A stretch of 64,000 nucleotides of DNA from Kribbella soli (GTDB lineage Bacteria > Actinomycetota > Actinomycetes > Propionibacteriales > Kribbellaceae): contig NZ_SJJZ01000002.1 of assembly GCF_004331345.1 (NCBI RefSeq), positions 1,674,001 to 1,738,000 on the forward strand, given 5' to 3'. Below, piece by piece: positions 52,325 to 60,695 of this stretch. How positions within the stretch are numbered: the first letter of the stretch is position 1; each line of letters starts with the position of its first letter. The position numbers were made by a program, and so were the translations under genes. The notes under the pieces were generated by a model that was not told the DNA's origin, ran no database searches, and was given only the letters and a program-made list of their open reading frames with translations.

Positions 52325-53116
52325 ATGACCGAGCTCAACGCGGAACGTACCCGGCGAGCGATCGTCGAACACACCCGCCGGCTGGCGGAGTCGGCCGCCG
52401 CCGCCGGACCTGACGCCGTCGTGCCGACGGCCCCGAAGTGGACCGTCGCCGACCTGGTCGAGCACGTGGGCCAGACCCACAACTGGATCGCGGAGATCAT
52501 CGAGCGGCGCATCACCGACCCCGCCCAGCTACCCATGGAGGTGGCCGTGCTCCCTGCCGACCCGCGCGAATGGCCGACCTGGCTGTCGGAGTCCGCGCAG
52601 CGCGTCGCGACCGCGTGCTCCGACGACGCACTCGACGCGCCGGTGTTCAACGCCTCGGGCGACGAGCGCTCCGGGACACAGTTCTGGATGACCAGCGCCC
52701 TCAACGAGTCGGTCGTCCACGGCGTCGACGCGGCCACCGCGGCGGACCGGCCGGCCGACATCGACGCCGATGTCGCCGCCGCACTCATCAGCAACCACCT
52801 CACGATGCTCACCTCCCCGACGTGGGAGCTGCGGCGGACCGAGTCCGCGCACGCCATCCGGGGCACCGGGCAAACACTGCAGTGGCTGGCTACCGACACC
52901 GGTGCCTGGTTCGTGGAACGGCGCCCTGAGGGGGCGACGTGGCGGCCCGAAACCCAGCAGGCCGATGTGACGGTGAGCGGCCCGGCGCAATCGTTGCTCC
53001 TGACCTTGACCCGCCGACGCCCGCTCGCCGACCGCGCGGCGACCGGCATCACCGTCGACGGCGACCTCGACCTCGCCCAGCACTGGCTCGACAACACCGG
53101 CCACGACAGCGACTGA
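52325..53116 (+). CDS. maleylpyruvate isomerase-like, mycothiol-type DinB-fold enzyme
   Basis: A 263-residue protein of the maleylpyruvate isomerase family mycothiol-dependent enzymes. The N-terminal four-helix domain has WTVADLVEHVGQTHNWIAEII (metal His) and a second His in NESVVHGVDAA. The C-terminal SCP2-like domain ends with TGITVDGDLDLAQHW. It probably uses mycothiol as cofactor in an isomerase or transfer reaction. The ATG has GGAGAC about 7 nt upstream. It is flanked by 20-bp direct repeats. Confidence 0.88.
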   Translation: MTELNAERTRRAIVEHTRRLAESAAAAGPDAVVPTAPKWTVADLVEHVGQTHNWIAEIIERRITDPAQLPMEVAVLPADPREWPTWLSESAQRVATACSDDALDAPVFNASGDERSGTQFWMTSALNESVVHGVDAATAADRPADIDADVAAALISNHLTMLTSPTWELRRTESAHAIRGTGQTLQWLATDTGAWFVERRPEGATWRPETQQADVTVSGPAQSLLLTLTRRRPLADRAATGITVDGDLDLAQHWLDNTGHDSD

Positions 53117-53117
53117 A

Positions 53118-53137
53118 CTCGCACCGAAGGCCTGACC
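53118..53137. repeat. 20-bp direct repeat, copy 2
   Basis: Exact copy of 52239-52258, beginning two bases after the stop of the mycothiol-type enzyme. It is a stranded copy of the reductase gene end (codons for LAPKA and stop) and has no role of its own. Confidence 0.85.
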
Positions 53138-53149
53138 TCGGTCATGTAT

Positions 53150-53183
53150 CCGGCCGGTCACCCGCAGCAGGGTGGCCGGCCGG
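53150..53183 (+). terminator. strong hairpin terminator
   Basis: Arms of 14 bases (CCGGCCGGTCACCC and GGGTGGCCGGCCGG, one G-T pair) enclose a 6-base loop, 33 bases after the stop at 53116. The remaining bases to 53320 hold only the promoter region of the next gene. Confidence 0.65.
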
Positions 53184-53320
53184 AGGCTTGTTCGCGCGAG
53201 CCCGTGGGTACCGGTCGGGGCCATGGGGGATGAGGCGGCGCTGGGGACCGTCTGTCAGGGATCCACGCGATCGGCCGATGCGGATCGCGGATCCACACGT
53301 GCGATCTGACTGGAGTTCTG

Positions 53321-53890
53321 ATGGGTACCGTCCTGACCATCGTGATCATCGTCGTGGTGCTGCTCGCGGCAGCGGCGTTGTTCTACCTGTACCAGCGCAG
53401 ACGCTCCGACGAGCTGCAACAGCGGTTCGGCCCGGAGTACGAGCGCACTGTCGAGGAGTCGGGGGATCGTCGCAGCGCCGAGCGTGAGCTGCGTGGGCGG
53501 GAACGCCGCGTGTCGCGGCTGGACATCACGCCGTTGAGCCGTGAGTCCGCCCAGACCTACCGCGCCGAGTGGGCCGAAGTGCAACAGAGCTTCGTCGACC
53601 GTCCTGCCGGAGCAGTCACCGACGCGGACCGGCTGGTGCTGCGGATGATGCGCGAGGCCGGCTACCCGGTCGACGAGTTCGACCAGCGGGCCGACGACGT
53701 GTCCGTCGAGCACCCCGACGTCGCCATGCATTACCGCGAGGCACACCGGATCGCCGTTGCGCAGGCACGCGGCGACGCCGATACCGAGGACCTGCGGCAC
53801 GCGGTCACGGCGTACCGCCAGCTGGTCGACGCCCTGCTGGACGACAGCGAGAACGCACCCCGCCATACGAACACCAAGGAGCAAGCATGA
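53321..53890 (+). CDS. membrane-anchored paralogue of the following gene
   Basis: A 189-residue protein with an N-terminal membrane anchor (about 4-24), a charged linker (about 26-75) and a helical domain (about 80-180). That domain has TYRAEWAEVQQSFVDRPAGAV and TEDLRHAVTAYRQLVDALL. The same domain, much more degenerate in the anchor region, is encoded by the next gene. The function is unknown. GGAG precedes ATG 53321, and its stop overlaps the next start (ATGA). Confidence 0.65.
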   Translation: MGTVLTIVIIVVVLLAAAALFYLYQRRRSDELQQRFGPEYERTVEESGDRRSAERELRGRERRVSRLDITPLSRESAQTYRAEWAEVQQSFVDRPAGAVTDADRLVLRMMREAGYPVDEFDQRADDVSVEHPDVAMHYREAHRIAVAQARGDADTEDLRHAVTAYRQLVDALLDDSENAPRHTNTKEQA

Positions 53891-54369
53891 CCACGCCCGA
53901 CCGTCGCGACGTCTCTCTGGACGACGACCGCACGCTGGACCACGACGACCTCGAGACCGATCCCGACCTCGCCGGCAACCGCGGCCTCGGCCTGGACGTC
54001 GACCGTACGACGGACGAACCGAACGGCCGTACCAGGGCGGCTGATGACCTGAACGGCCCTACGACGACGACCGATGAGCCGAACGGCCGTACGGCCGTGG
54101 ACGATGAGCCGTTGGTGGCCGAGGACTCGGCTGTCGACTACCGCGCCCGCTGGGAGGTCGTCCAGCAAGGATTCGTGGACGACCCGCGCAACGCCGTCAG
54201 CGAGGCCGACAAGCTCGTCGACGACGTGCTCAAGCACCTGGCGGACGGCTTCGACCGCCAGCACCAGGGCCTCGAGCAGCAGTGGTCGAGCGGCGAGCCG
54301 TCGACCGAGGATCTCCGCTCGGCGCTGCAGCGGTACCGCGCGTTCTTCCAGCGCCTGCTGACGTTGTGA
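53887..54369 (+). CDS. soluble helical-domain protein with Asn-Gly-Arg repeats
   Basis: A 160-residue protein. The acidic N-terminal half contains repeats of the kind DEPNGRT (about residues 42-70, three clear copies and one degenerate). The C-terminal half is the domain DYRARWEVVQQGFVDDPRNA, SEADKLVDDVLKHLADGF and TEDLRSALQRYRAFFQRLL, which also occurs in the previous gene and in many actinomycetes without a known role. It is coupled to the membrane-anchored paralogue. A long palindrome follows. Confidence 0.65.
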   Translation: MTTPDRRDVSLDDDRTLDHDDLETDPDLAGNRGLGLDVDRTTDEPNGRTRAADDLNGPTTTTDEPNGRTAVDDEPLVAEDSAVDYRARWEVVQQGFVDDPRNAVSEADKLVDDVLKHLADGFDRQHQGLEQQWSSGEPSTEDLRSALQRYRAFFQRLLTL

Positions 54370-54383
54370 CGTTGTGAGCAGAG

Positions 54384-54419
54384 CCCGGCGGCCGGTACGA
54401 CGTCGTACCGGCCGCCGGG
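54384..54419. terminator. 36-bp perfect palindrome terminator
   Basis: CCCGGCGGCCGGTACGAC is followed directly by its exact complement (18-bp arms, no spacer). It sits 14 bases after the stop at 54369 and 10 before the convergent stop at 54430, and should terminate both ways. Confidence 0.75.
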
Positions 54420-54429
54420 CGTTCGTTGC

Positions 54430-55788
54430 CTAGGGCGCGATGTTCTGGTTCAGGTGGAACACGTTGTCCGGGTCGTACTTGCGCTTGACCTCGGCCAGCC
54501 GGTCGTAGTTCTGCCGGTAGTTGTCGCGGATCCGGCCTTGGTCGTCGTCGGCCATGAAGTTGATGTACCCGCCCGCCTCGGAGTGCGGAGAGACATCGTC
54601 GTAGTACGACCGCACCCACTCGATCCCGGCCTCGTTGTCGGCCGGGTCCGGCCACATGCCGGCGATCACGGTCGCGAAGTTCGCGTCCCGGTAGGCGAAC
54701 GCGGTCGCGTCCGGCGTCACCCGGTGGCAGGCGCCGTTGATCGGGTAGATGTGCACGGTCGAGTTCACCGCCGGCAGACCGGGCGCGTGCCGCACGTGCG
54801 CCTGGATCGCCTCGTCGGTCAGCTCGGTGACGAAGTTCGCCTTCCAGTAGTGCTGCAGGCCGGGCGGCACGAGCGCGTCGAAGGCGCTGTTCAGTGCCGG
54901 GTACGGCATCGGCCCGACGTGCTCGGCCATCACCGGCGCGAATTCGCGGAACTTCGAGATCTGCGTCTCGCCCTCGTCGAGGTCGCCGGCCCAGCAGCCG
55001 ACGATCGCCGCGAACGGCTCGCCGTGCCGGTTCTCCGGGATGAACGGCAGCGGCGGCGCGATCTGGAACGCCGGGAACCCACCGAGCTGCTCGGGCGCGT
55101 CCTTGATCAGTTCCCGGAATCCCGACAGTACGGCGACCGCGTCGGACATCTCGAAGAACATCGGGCCGCCGTAGATCGTCGACACCGGCGCCAGCCGGAA
55201 CTCGAGCGCGGTCACCACACCGAAGTTGCCGCCACCGCCGCGCAACGCCCAGAACAGGTCCTCGTTCTCCTTCTCGCTCGCGATCAGGAACTGCCCGTCC
55301 GCGGTCACCACGTCGGCCGACACCAGGTTGTCGCACGACAGCCCGAGGCCCCGGTCGAGGTACCCGATCCCGCCGCCGAGGGTCAGCCCGCCGACGCCGG
55401 TGGTCGAGATGATCCCGCCGGTCGTGGCCAGCCCGAACGCATGCGTGGCCGCGTTGAAGTCGCCCCACGTCGCGCCGCCGCCGGCCCGCGCCGTCCGGTT
55501 CACCGGGTCGACCCGGACGTTGCGCATCCCGCTCAGATCGATGACGAGCCCGTCGTCGACCGTGCCGAACCCCGGCACACTGTGCCCGCCGCCGCGGACC
55601 GCGAGCTCGAGTTCGTTCGTCCGTGCGTAGTCGATCGCCGCCATGACGTCACCGGCGTTCTCGCACCGGACGATCGCCTGCGGCCGCTTGTCGTGCATCG
55701 CATTGTTGACCTTGCGCGCCTCGTCGTACCCCTCGTCGCCCGGCGTGAAGACCTGTCCGCGCGTGCGTTCTCTCAAATCGTCGATCAT
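54430..55788 (-). CDS. FAD-linked oxidase (berberine-bridge/PCMH type)
   Basis: A 452-residue flavoprotein. The FAD-binding PCMH domain has RGGGHSVPGFGTVDDGLVID, whose His is the usual 8-alpha attachment point, and GLSCDNLVSADVV, whose Cys fits a second covalent FAD link. The BBE domain ends with YRQNYDRLAEVKRKYDPDN and NLNQNIAP-like sequence. It probably oxidises a sugar, alcohol or phenolic and reduces oxygen. No signal peptide is seen. ATG 55788 has GGGGAG 7 nt upstream. The 201 bases before it, to the GntR stop, hold only a small GCCGG-TGAG-CCGGC dyad. Confidence 0.9.
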   Translation of the reverse strand: MIDDLRERTRGQVFTPGDEGYDEARKVNNAMHDKRPQAIVRCENAGDVMAAIDYARTNELELAVRGGGHSVPGFGTVDDGLVIDLSGMRNVRVDPVNRTARAGGGATWGDFNAATHAFGLATTGGIISTTGVGGLTLGGGIGYLDRGLGLSCDNLVSADVVTADGQFLIASEKENEDLFWALRGGGGNFGVVTALEFRLAPVSTIYGGPMFFEMSDAVAVLSGFRELIKDAPEQLGGFPAFQIAPPLPFIPENRHGEPFAAIVGCWAGDLDEGETQISKFREFAPVMAEHVGPMPYPALNSAFDALVPPGLQHYWKANFVTELTDEAIQAHVRHAPGLPAVNSTVHIYPINGACHRVTPDATAFAYRDANFATVIAGMWPDPADNEAGIEWVRSYYDDVSPHSEAGGYINFMADDDQGRIRDNYRQNYDRLAEVKRKYDPDNVFHLNQNIAP

Positions 55789-55989
55789 TGTCCGCTCCCC
55801 GAACCACTGTCGCCCTGTCGCAGAGCGGCGCGCGCGTGCAGAACGCACACAACGCACCGCGCAGACCGGTCGTCGCCGGTGAGCCGGCGCGAGACTTCAC
55901 CCCAGAGAGCGCCCGACCCCCGACGGGCAGCCGGCCCTCCCCCAGACCTACCCGTTCCTCCCCGACCTTCCCAAGCAGGACTGTTTTCG

Positions 55990-56655
55990 TCAATCCCCAG
56001 ACAGAGTGCTGAGCAAGCGGCCCTGAGCCTGCTCGAGGTGGTAGGCCAGGTGATCGGCCGCGGCCGACGAGTCACCCTGCTGGATCGCCTCGAGGATCGC
56101 CGCGTGTTCTTCGGCGACCGTGGTCGGCGCGGCCTTGCGGTGCGCCTGGTACTGGCCCATGGTCAGGTGCACCTCGCCGATGATCAGCTCGTGCATCCGG
56201 GTCAGCCGGCGGCTGCCGACCGCGGCCACCAACGCCGTGTGGAACGCGATGTCCGCCTCGACCTGGTTCTCGAACAGCCGGTCGCGCGCCGCGTACTCGA
56301 TCGCGACCTGCGCCCGGGCGGCGTCGGCCGGCACCTCGCCGGTCGCCGCCAGCGCGGACACCGCCGCCTTCTCGATCGTCATCCGGCTGAAGAACAGGTC
56401 CCGGATCTCGGCCTCGTCGAGCACCGGAACGACCGCTGTCTTGTGCGCCGTACGCCGCAACAGGCCGAGCGCGGTCAGCCGCTCGAGCGCTGCCTTCGCG
56501 GTCGGCCGGGCCACGTTGTACTCCGTGGCGAGCCGGACCTCGGTGAGCTTCTCCCCCTGCGGGATCTCACCGTTCACGATCCGCTTGCGGATCGACTCGT
56601 AGAGCGCGTCGGTCAGCGAGGACGGCCCGAGCTCAAGACGCGCTTCGGTACTCAC
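55990..56655 (-). CDS. GntR family regulator with FCD domain
   Basis: A 221-residue repressor-type regulator. The winged-helix N-terminus (about 12-75) has LYESIRKRIVNGEIPQGEKL and NVARPTAKAALERLTALGLL. The all-helical FCD ligand domain has EADIAFHTALV and later His residues for a metal site. FCD members respond to sugar acids and other carboxylates. GTG 56655 has GGAGGGGG 5 nt upstream. It is the last gene of the GHL6-ABC operon (43 bases after the dehydrogenase), so it probably controls that operon. Confidence 0.9.
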   Translation of the reverse strand: MSTEARLELGPSSLTDALYESIRKRIVNGEIPQGEKLTEVRLATEYNVARPTAKAALERLTALGLLRRTAHKTAVVPVLDEAEIRDLFFSRMTIEKAAVSALAATGEVPADAARAQVAIEYAARDRLFENQVEADIAFHTALVAAVGSRRLTRMHELIIGEVHLTMGQYQAHRKAAPTTVAEEHAAILEAIQQGDSSAAADHLAYHLEQAQGRLLSTLSGD

Positions 56656-56698
56656 AGCACCCCCTCCAACAACGAACTGGTCTGGCAAGTGTACTGGC

Positions 56699-57613
56699 CT
56701 AGTAACCCGCGGCCTTGTCCACCACGTTCCGCAACGGCTCGCCGCCGACGAAACGGCGGATGTTGTCCGCGACGATCTCCTGGTGCCGCCGGACGGTGCC
56801 GTCGCTGGTGGCGCCGTTGTGCGGCGTGACGACGACGTTCGGCAGCGACCAGAACGGGCTGTCCGGCGGCAGCGGCTCCACCCCGTGCGCGTCCAGGCCG
56901 GCGCCCGCGATCTGCCTGGTCCGCACCGCCTCCAGGAGCGCCTCGTCGTCGGCGATCCCGCCGCGCGAGATGCAGATGAAGTACGCCGTCGGCTTCATCC
57001 GCGCGAACGCGTCCCGCCCGAACACACCGACCGTCGAGGGCGTCCGCGGTGTCGTCACCACGACGAAGTCCGACTCCGCGAGCAACCGGTCGAGATCGCA
57101 CAGTTCGTCGACATTCGGCGACGGCTGCCCAGGACGCCGCCGTACGCCGAGAACTCGCATGTGGAACGCCTTCGCCTTCAACGCGAGATCGAGGCCGGAG
57201 TTGCCAAGACCGTAGATACCCACGGTCCGGCCGGCCAACTCGCCGTGGCGGTAGTGGTCCCAGCGGTGCTCGGCCTGCGCGCGCATCCACCGCGGTACGT
57301 CGCGATTGAGCATCAGCATCAGCAGGATCGAGTGCTCGGCGAGCGAGATCCCGCCGTTGCCGGCGCTCGACGTGAGGACGACCGGCGACGCCAGCATCCC
57401 GGGCGTGAGGTCGGCGTCGACACCGGCCGACGGACTGTGCACCCAGCGCAGCCGCGGTGCCTTCACCAGCACCTCCGGCGGCACGCGACCGACCACTCCC
57501 TCCATCTCAGCGAAGACGTCCGAGGCGTCGTCCAGCGCGTCGACGAAGCGCACCGCCACCTCCCCCGCCGCCTCGACGTACACCGGCGATTCCTTGCCTA
57601 CTACAACGATCAT
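56699..57613 (-). CDS. D-2-hydroxyacid dehydrogenase
   Basis: A 304-residue NAD-dependent dehydrogenase with Rossmann motif GIYGLGNSGLDLAL (about 140-153). The catalytic set is present: Arg in ISRGGIADDEALL, acidic residue region GLDAHGVEPLPP and His in VVVTPHNGA. It would interconvert 2-hydroxy and 2-keto acids such as glyoxylate/glycolate or hydroxypyruvate/glycerate. Its ATG overlaps the stop of the permease gene (TGATG). With the GarR-like reductase upstream it suggests that three-carbon sugar-acid intermediates are handled. Confidence 0.9.
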   Translation of the reverse strand: MIVVVGKESPVYVEAAGEVAVRFVDALDDASDVFAEMEGVVGRVPPEVLVKAPRLRWVHSPSAGVDADLTPGMLASPVVLTSSAGNGGISLAEHSILLMLMLNRDVPRWMRAQAEHRWDHYRHGELAGRTVGIYGLGNSGLDLALKAKAFHMRVLGVRRRPGQPSPNVDELCDLDRLLAESDFVVVTTPRTPSTVGVFGRDAFARMKPTAYFICISRGGIADDEALLEAVRTRQIAGAGLDAHGVEPLPPDSPFWSLPNVVVTPHNGATSDGTVRRHQEIVADNIRRFVGGEPLRNVVDKAAGY

Positions 57614-58491
57614 CACTTCAGTCCCGTCGTCGCGATACCGCGGATCAGGTACTTCTGGGCCACGGCGAAGAAGATCAGGATCGGGACCAGCGACAGCAAC
57701 GACATGGCGAACAGCATGCCCACCCCACTCTGGGTCTCGGAGTCGACCATCGAGTTCAGCGCCACCGGCACGGTGAACGCCTGCGTCCTGGTCAGGTAGA
57801 TCAACGGTACGAAGAAATCGTTCCAGGTCCAGATGAAGGTGAAGATCGTGGTCGTCACCAGCGCCGGTCGCATCAGCGGCAGCACGACGTACCAGAAGGT
57901 CAGGAACGGGCCGGCGCCGTCGATCCAGGCCGCCCGGTCGAGCTCGCGCGGCAGCGTCCGGATGAACTGGACCATCAGGAAGACGAAGAACGCGTCGGTG
58001 GCCAGGAACTTCGGGATCAGCAGCGGCCAGTACGTGTTCACCAGGCCGAGCTGCGAGAAGAAGATGTACTGCGGAATGACGAGCACGTGGAACGGCAGCA
58101 TCACCGAGGCGAGCGTGATCGCGAAGTACACCTTCCGCATCCGGAACTGCAGCCGGGCCAGCGCGTACGCCGTCAGCGAGCAGGAGAACAGGTTGCCGAC
58201 GATCGAGGCGATCGTCACCACCAGCGAGTTCACGAAGAACACCGAGAACGGCCGGTTCAGCGCGTGCCAGCCGTCCTTGAAGTTCTGGAACGTCCACTCG
58301 GACGGGATGATGCCCGGTTCGGTCAGGATCTTTTCAGGCGGTTTGAACGCGCTCACCACCATCCACACCAGTGGATAGATCATGAACGCCACGAACACCA
58401 GGAGCCCGGTGTGCTTGAGAACGGCCCGGAGCCGCCGCTGCCGGGCCGGCGCCGGGCTGCTGATCACTTTTCCTGCGGTCAGACTCACCAT
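57613..58491 (-). CDS. carbohydrate ABC transporter permease (MalG-type), second system
   Basis: A 292-residue permease with six hydrophobic helices, the opening YPLVWMVVSAFKPPEKIL and the EAA-loop counterpart RELDRAAWIDGAGPFLTFW. It is coupled by TGATG on both sides. It is the second channel half of the GHL6-linked importer, not closely similar to the system at 17-20 kb. No ATPase gene is in the cluster. Confidence 0.92.
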   Translation of the reverse strand: MVSLTAGKVISSPAPARQRRLRAVLKHTGLLVFVAFMIYPLVWMVVSAFKPPEKILTEPGIIPSEWTFQNFKDGWHALNRPFSVFFVNSLVVTIASIVGNLFSCSLTAYALARLQFRMRKVYFAITLASVMLPFHVLVIPQYIFFSQLGLVNTYWPLLIPKFLATDAFFVFLMVQFIRTLPRELDRAAWIDGAGPFLTFWYVVLPLMRPALVTTTIFTFIWTWNDFFVPLIYLTRTQAFTVPVALNSMVDSETQSGVGMLFAMSLLSLVPILIFFAVAQKYLIRGIATTGLK

Positions 58492-59390
58492 CAGCTGTCT
58501 CCGTAGAAGACCCAGTACTTCGAGACCAGGAAATGCAGCGCCGTCACCACGGCGATCGCGACCATCAGCACCCAGGCGAGTGCGGACGCGTAGCCCATGT
58601 CGAAGGCGACGAACCCCTGCTGGTACACGTACAGCGTGTAGAACAGCGTCGAGTTCGCCGGACCGCCCGTACCACCGCTGATGATGTGCGCCTGGGTGAA
58701 GGTCTGGAACGCGCCGATCGTCTGCAGGATCAGGTTGAAGAAGATGATCGGCGTGAGCAGCGGCACCGTCACGTGCGTGAACTGCCGCCAGACACCCGCG
58801 CCGTCGACGCGGGCCGCCTCGTACAGCTCGTCCGGGATCTGCCGCAGGCCCGCCAGGAAGATCACCATCGGCGACCCGAAGGTCCACACGTTCAGCACGA
58901 TCAGCGTCGCCAACGCCGTCCGCGGGTTCTGCAACCAACTCTCGCCGTGGACCCCGATCAGCGCCAGCCCCTTGTTGATCAGACCTTCGTCACCGAAAAT
59001 CTCCCGCCACAGGATCGCGATCGCCACCGAAGACCCCAGTAGTGACGGCAGGTAGAACGCGCTGCGGTAGAACGCCAGCCCACTCAGGCCGCGGTCGAGG
59101 ATCAGCGCGAGCAGCAAGGCGAAGGCGAGCTGCAGCGGCACCGACACCAGCACGTAGATCAGGGTCACGCGGACCGAGGCCCAGAACTGGTCGTCGTGGA
59201 TCATCCGCTGGAAGTTCTCCAACCCGGTCCACTCCGGCGGATTGAGGATGTCGTAGTTCGTGAACGCCAGATACAGCGACGCGAGCAACGGCACCGCGGT
59301 GATGAGCAGGAACCCCAACTGCCAGGGGATCAGGAAAACGTGTGCCGCCCGCCCCTGGCGATTGAGGTAGAACCTCGAGCGGGACGTCAT
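58491..59390 (-). CDS. sugar ABC transporter permease (MalF-type), second system
   Basis: A 299-residue permease with a short basic N-terminus, six hydrophobic helices (first PWQLGFLLITAVPLLASLYLA) and the EAA loop ELYEAARVDGAGVWRQFTHV. It pairs with the MalG-type protein that follows. Its ATG overlaps the SBP stop (ATGA). The gene runs in one direction with the putative hydrolases upstream, so the imported sugar is probably their product. Confidence 0.92.
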   Translation of the reverse strand: MTSRSRFYLNRQGRAAHVFLIPWQLGFLLITAVPLLASLYLAFTNYDILNPPEWTGLENFQRMIHDDQFWASVRVTLIYVLVSVPLQLAFALLLALILDRGLSGLAFYRSAFYLPSLLGSSVAIAILWREIFGDEGLINKGLALIGVHGESWLQNPRTALATLIVLNVWTFGSPMVIFLAGLRQIPDELYEAARVDGAGVWRQFTHVTVPLLTPIIFFNLILQTIGAFQTFTQAHIISGGTGGPANSTLFYTLYVYQQGFVAFDMGYASALAWVLMVAIAVVTALHFLVSKYWVFYGDS

Positions 59391-60685
59391 GCGGCCCGCT
59401 TGATCCCGGCGCCGATCTCGTCGACCAGCTTCTGAGCGCCGGCCGGCACCGCCGTCTTGCCCAGCGCGATCTCCTCGCAGATCCGGGCCATCGTGGTCCG
59501 CCAGGTGCTCGACCCGGGCGGCGCCTCGTACCGCGGCTTCCGCTCGGCCGCACGTTCCTTCGCGACCACCGCGAGCATCTCCTTCTCGTCCGGGCTCGCG
59601 AACGCGGCAGCCTGCTCGGCGACCTTCGGGTTCGTCGGCGCGCCCATGGTGAGCCGGACCGTCTTCAGCATCTCGGCGTTGTTCACGTTGTAGTCGAGGA
59701 CCTTGCCGGCCGCCTCGAGGTTGCCGTCGTCGATCCGCTGGTAGATCGCCATCCGCGGGAAGTACAGGTACTTGTGCCCGGCCGGCGCGCCCGCGGCGAT
59801 CGGGGCCGCCCGCAGCCGGAACTTCTCCTTCGGGAACATCTTCGCGTCGTCGATGATGTGATTGGAGTTGCCGAAGTTCACCAGGACCTTCTTCCCCACC
59901 TGAGCCCAGTCCGGACCCATCCCCTCCTGCTCGCTCAGTGACAACGCACCGCCGGCCTTGCGCAGCTTCTCCCACCAGTCGAGCCAGCTGCCCAGACCGT
60001 CCGCCGTGAACCCGACCTGACCGTCCTGGGTCCACAGCTGCTCACCCCGCTGCCGCAGCCAGGCCTCGAAGGTGAGGTCGTGGTCGGGCGCGTACGGCGT
60101 ACCCTTGCGCTTCCCGGGATTGTTCTTGCTGTAGGCAACGAGGAGCTCGGCCAGGCTGTCCCAGGTCCAGCCCGGCCCCTCGACCGGAACGGTCACGCCG
60201 TCGGCCTTGGCGACGGTCTCGTTGTAGCGGATCACCGGAGTGAAGATGCCGAACGGCAGCGTGTTGAGCTGCCCGTCGAGCTTGAAGGTCTCCAGGTCTT
60301 CCTTGCTGTAGTCGTCCCATTTCAGCGTGGGGATGTCGTCGAGCTTCCGGTACAGCTTGCTCTTGTGGTACGTCATCACCTGCGGCGACGCGATCCAGAA
60401 GATGTCCGGTACGTCGCGGGCCGCGATCTGCGTCGTCATCCGTTCCTGGAAGGCGGTGTAGTCGGCGAACTCCGGCTCGATCGTGATCGCCGGGTTCGCC
60501 GTACTGAACTGCTTCAGGGCCTTGGTGTAGTTCTGCTGACGGATGTTGTTGCCCCACCACGCGTACCGCAGGGTGACGTCCCCGCCACCGCCCGACGGTC
60601 CGCCGCCGCTCCCGCCGCAGCCGGCGACCGCGGCCGCCGCGAGCCCCGTGCCCAGTGACACCTTGAGAAATCCTCGCCGATCCAT
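59387..60685 (-). CDS. extracellular sugar-binding lipoprotein, second system
   Basis: A 432-residue solute-binding protein. The signal has a twin-arginine start (MDRRGFLKVS) and lipobox AGC (Cys about 23), so it is probably exported folded through Tat and lipid-anchored. A Gly-rich linker is followed by the binding domain (VTLRYAWWGNNIRQQNYTKA, then WTWDSLAELLVAYSK). ATG 60685 with AGGAGA 6 nt upstream is preferred over a start six codons earlier. It is the receptor of the GHL6-linked importer. Confidence 0.92.
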   Translation of the reverse strand: MDRRGFLKVSLGTGLAAAAVAGCGGSGGGPSGGGGDVTLRYAWWGNNIRQQNYTKALKQFSTANPAITIEPEFADYTAFQERMTTQIAARDVPDIFWIASPQVMTYHKSKLYRKLDDIPTLKWDDYSKEDLETFKLDGQLNTLPFGIFTPVIRYNETVAKADGVTVPVEGPGWTWDSLAELLVAYSKNNPGKRKGTPYAPDHDLTFEAWLRQRGEQLWTQDGQVGFTADGLGSWLDWWEKLRKAGGALSLSEQEGMGPDWAQVGKKVLVNFGNSNHIIDDAKMFPKEKFRLRAAPIAAGAPAGHKYLYFPRMAIYQRIDDGNLEAAGKVLDYNVNNAEMLKTVRLTMGAPTNPKVAEQAAAFASPDEKEMLAVVAKERAAERKPRYEAPPGSSTWRTTMARICEEIALGKTAVPAGAQKLVDEIGAGIKRAA

Positions 60686-60695
60686 CTCGTTCTCC

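Noticed and set aside
55649-55993. Possible extra gene between the FAD oxidase and GntR genes
   Set aside because: The frame overlaps the oxidase coding region out of frame, begins with TTG without a ribosome site and shows no family features.
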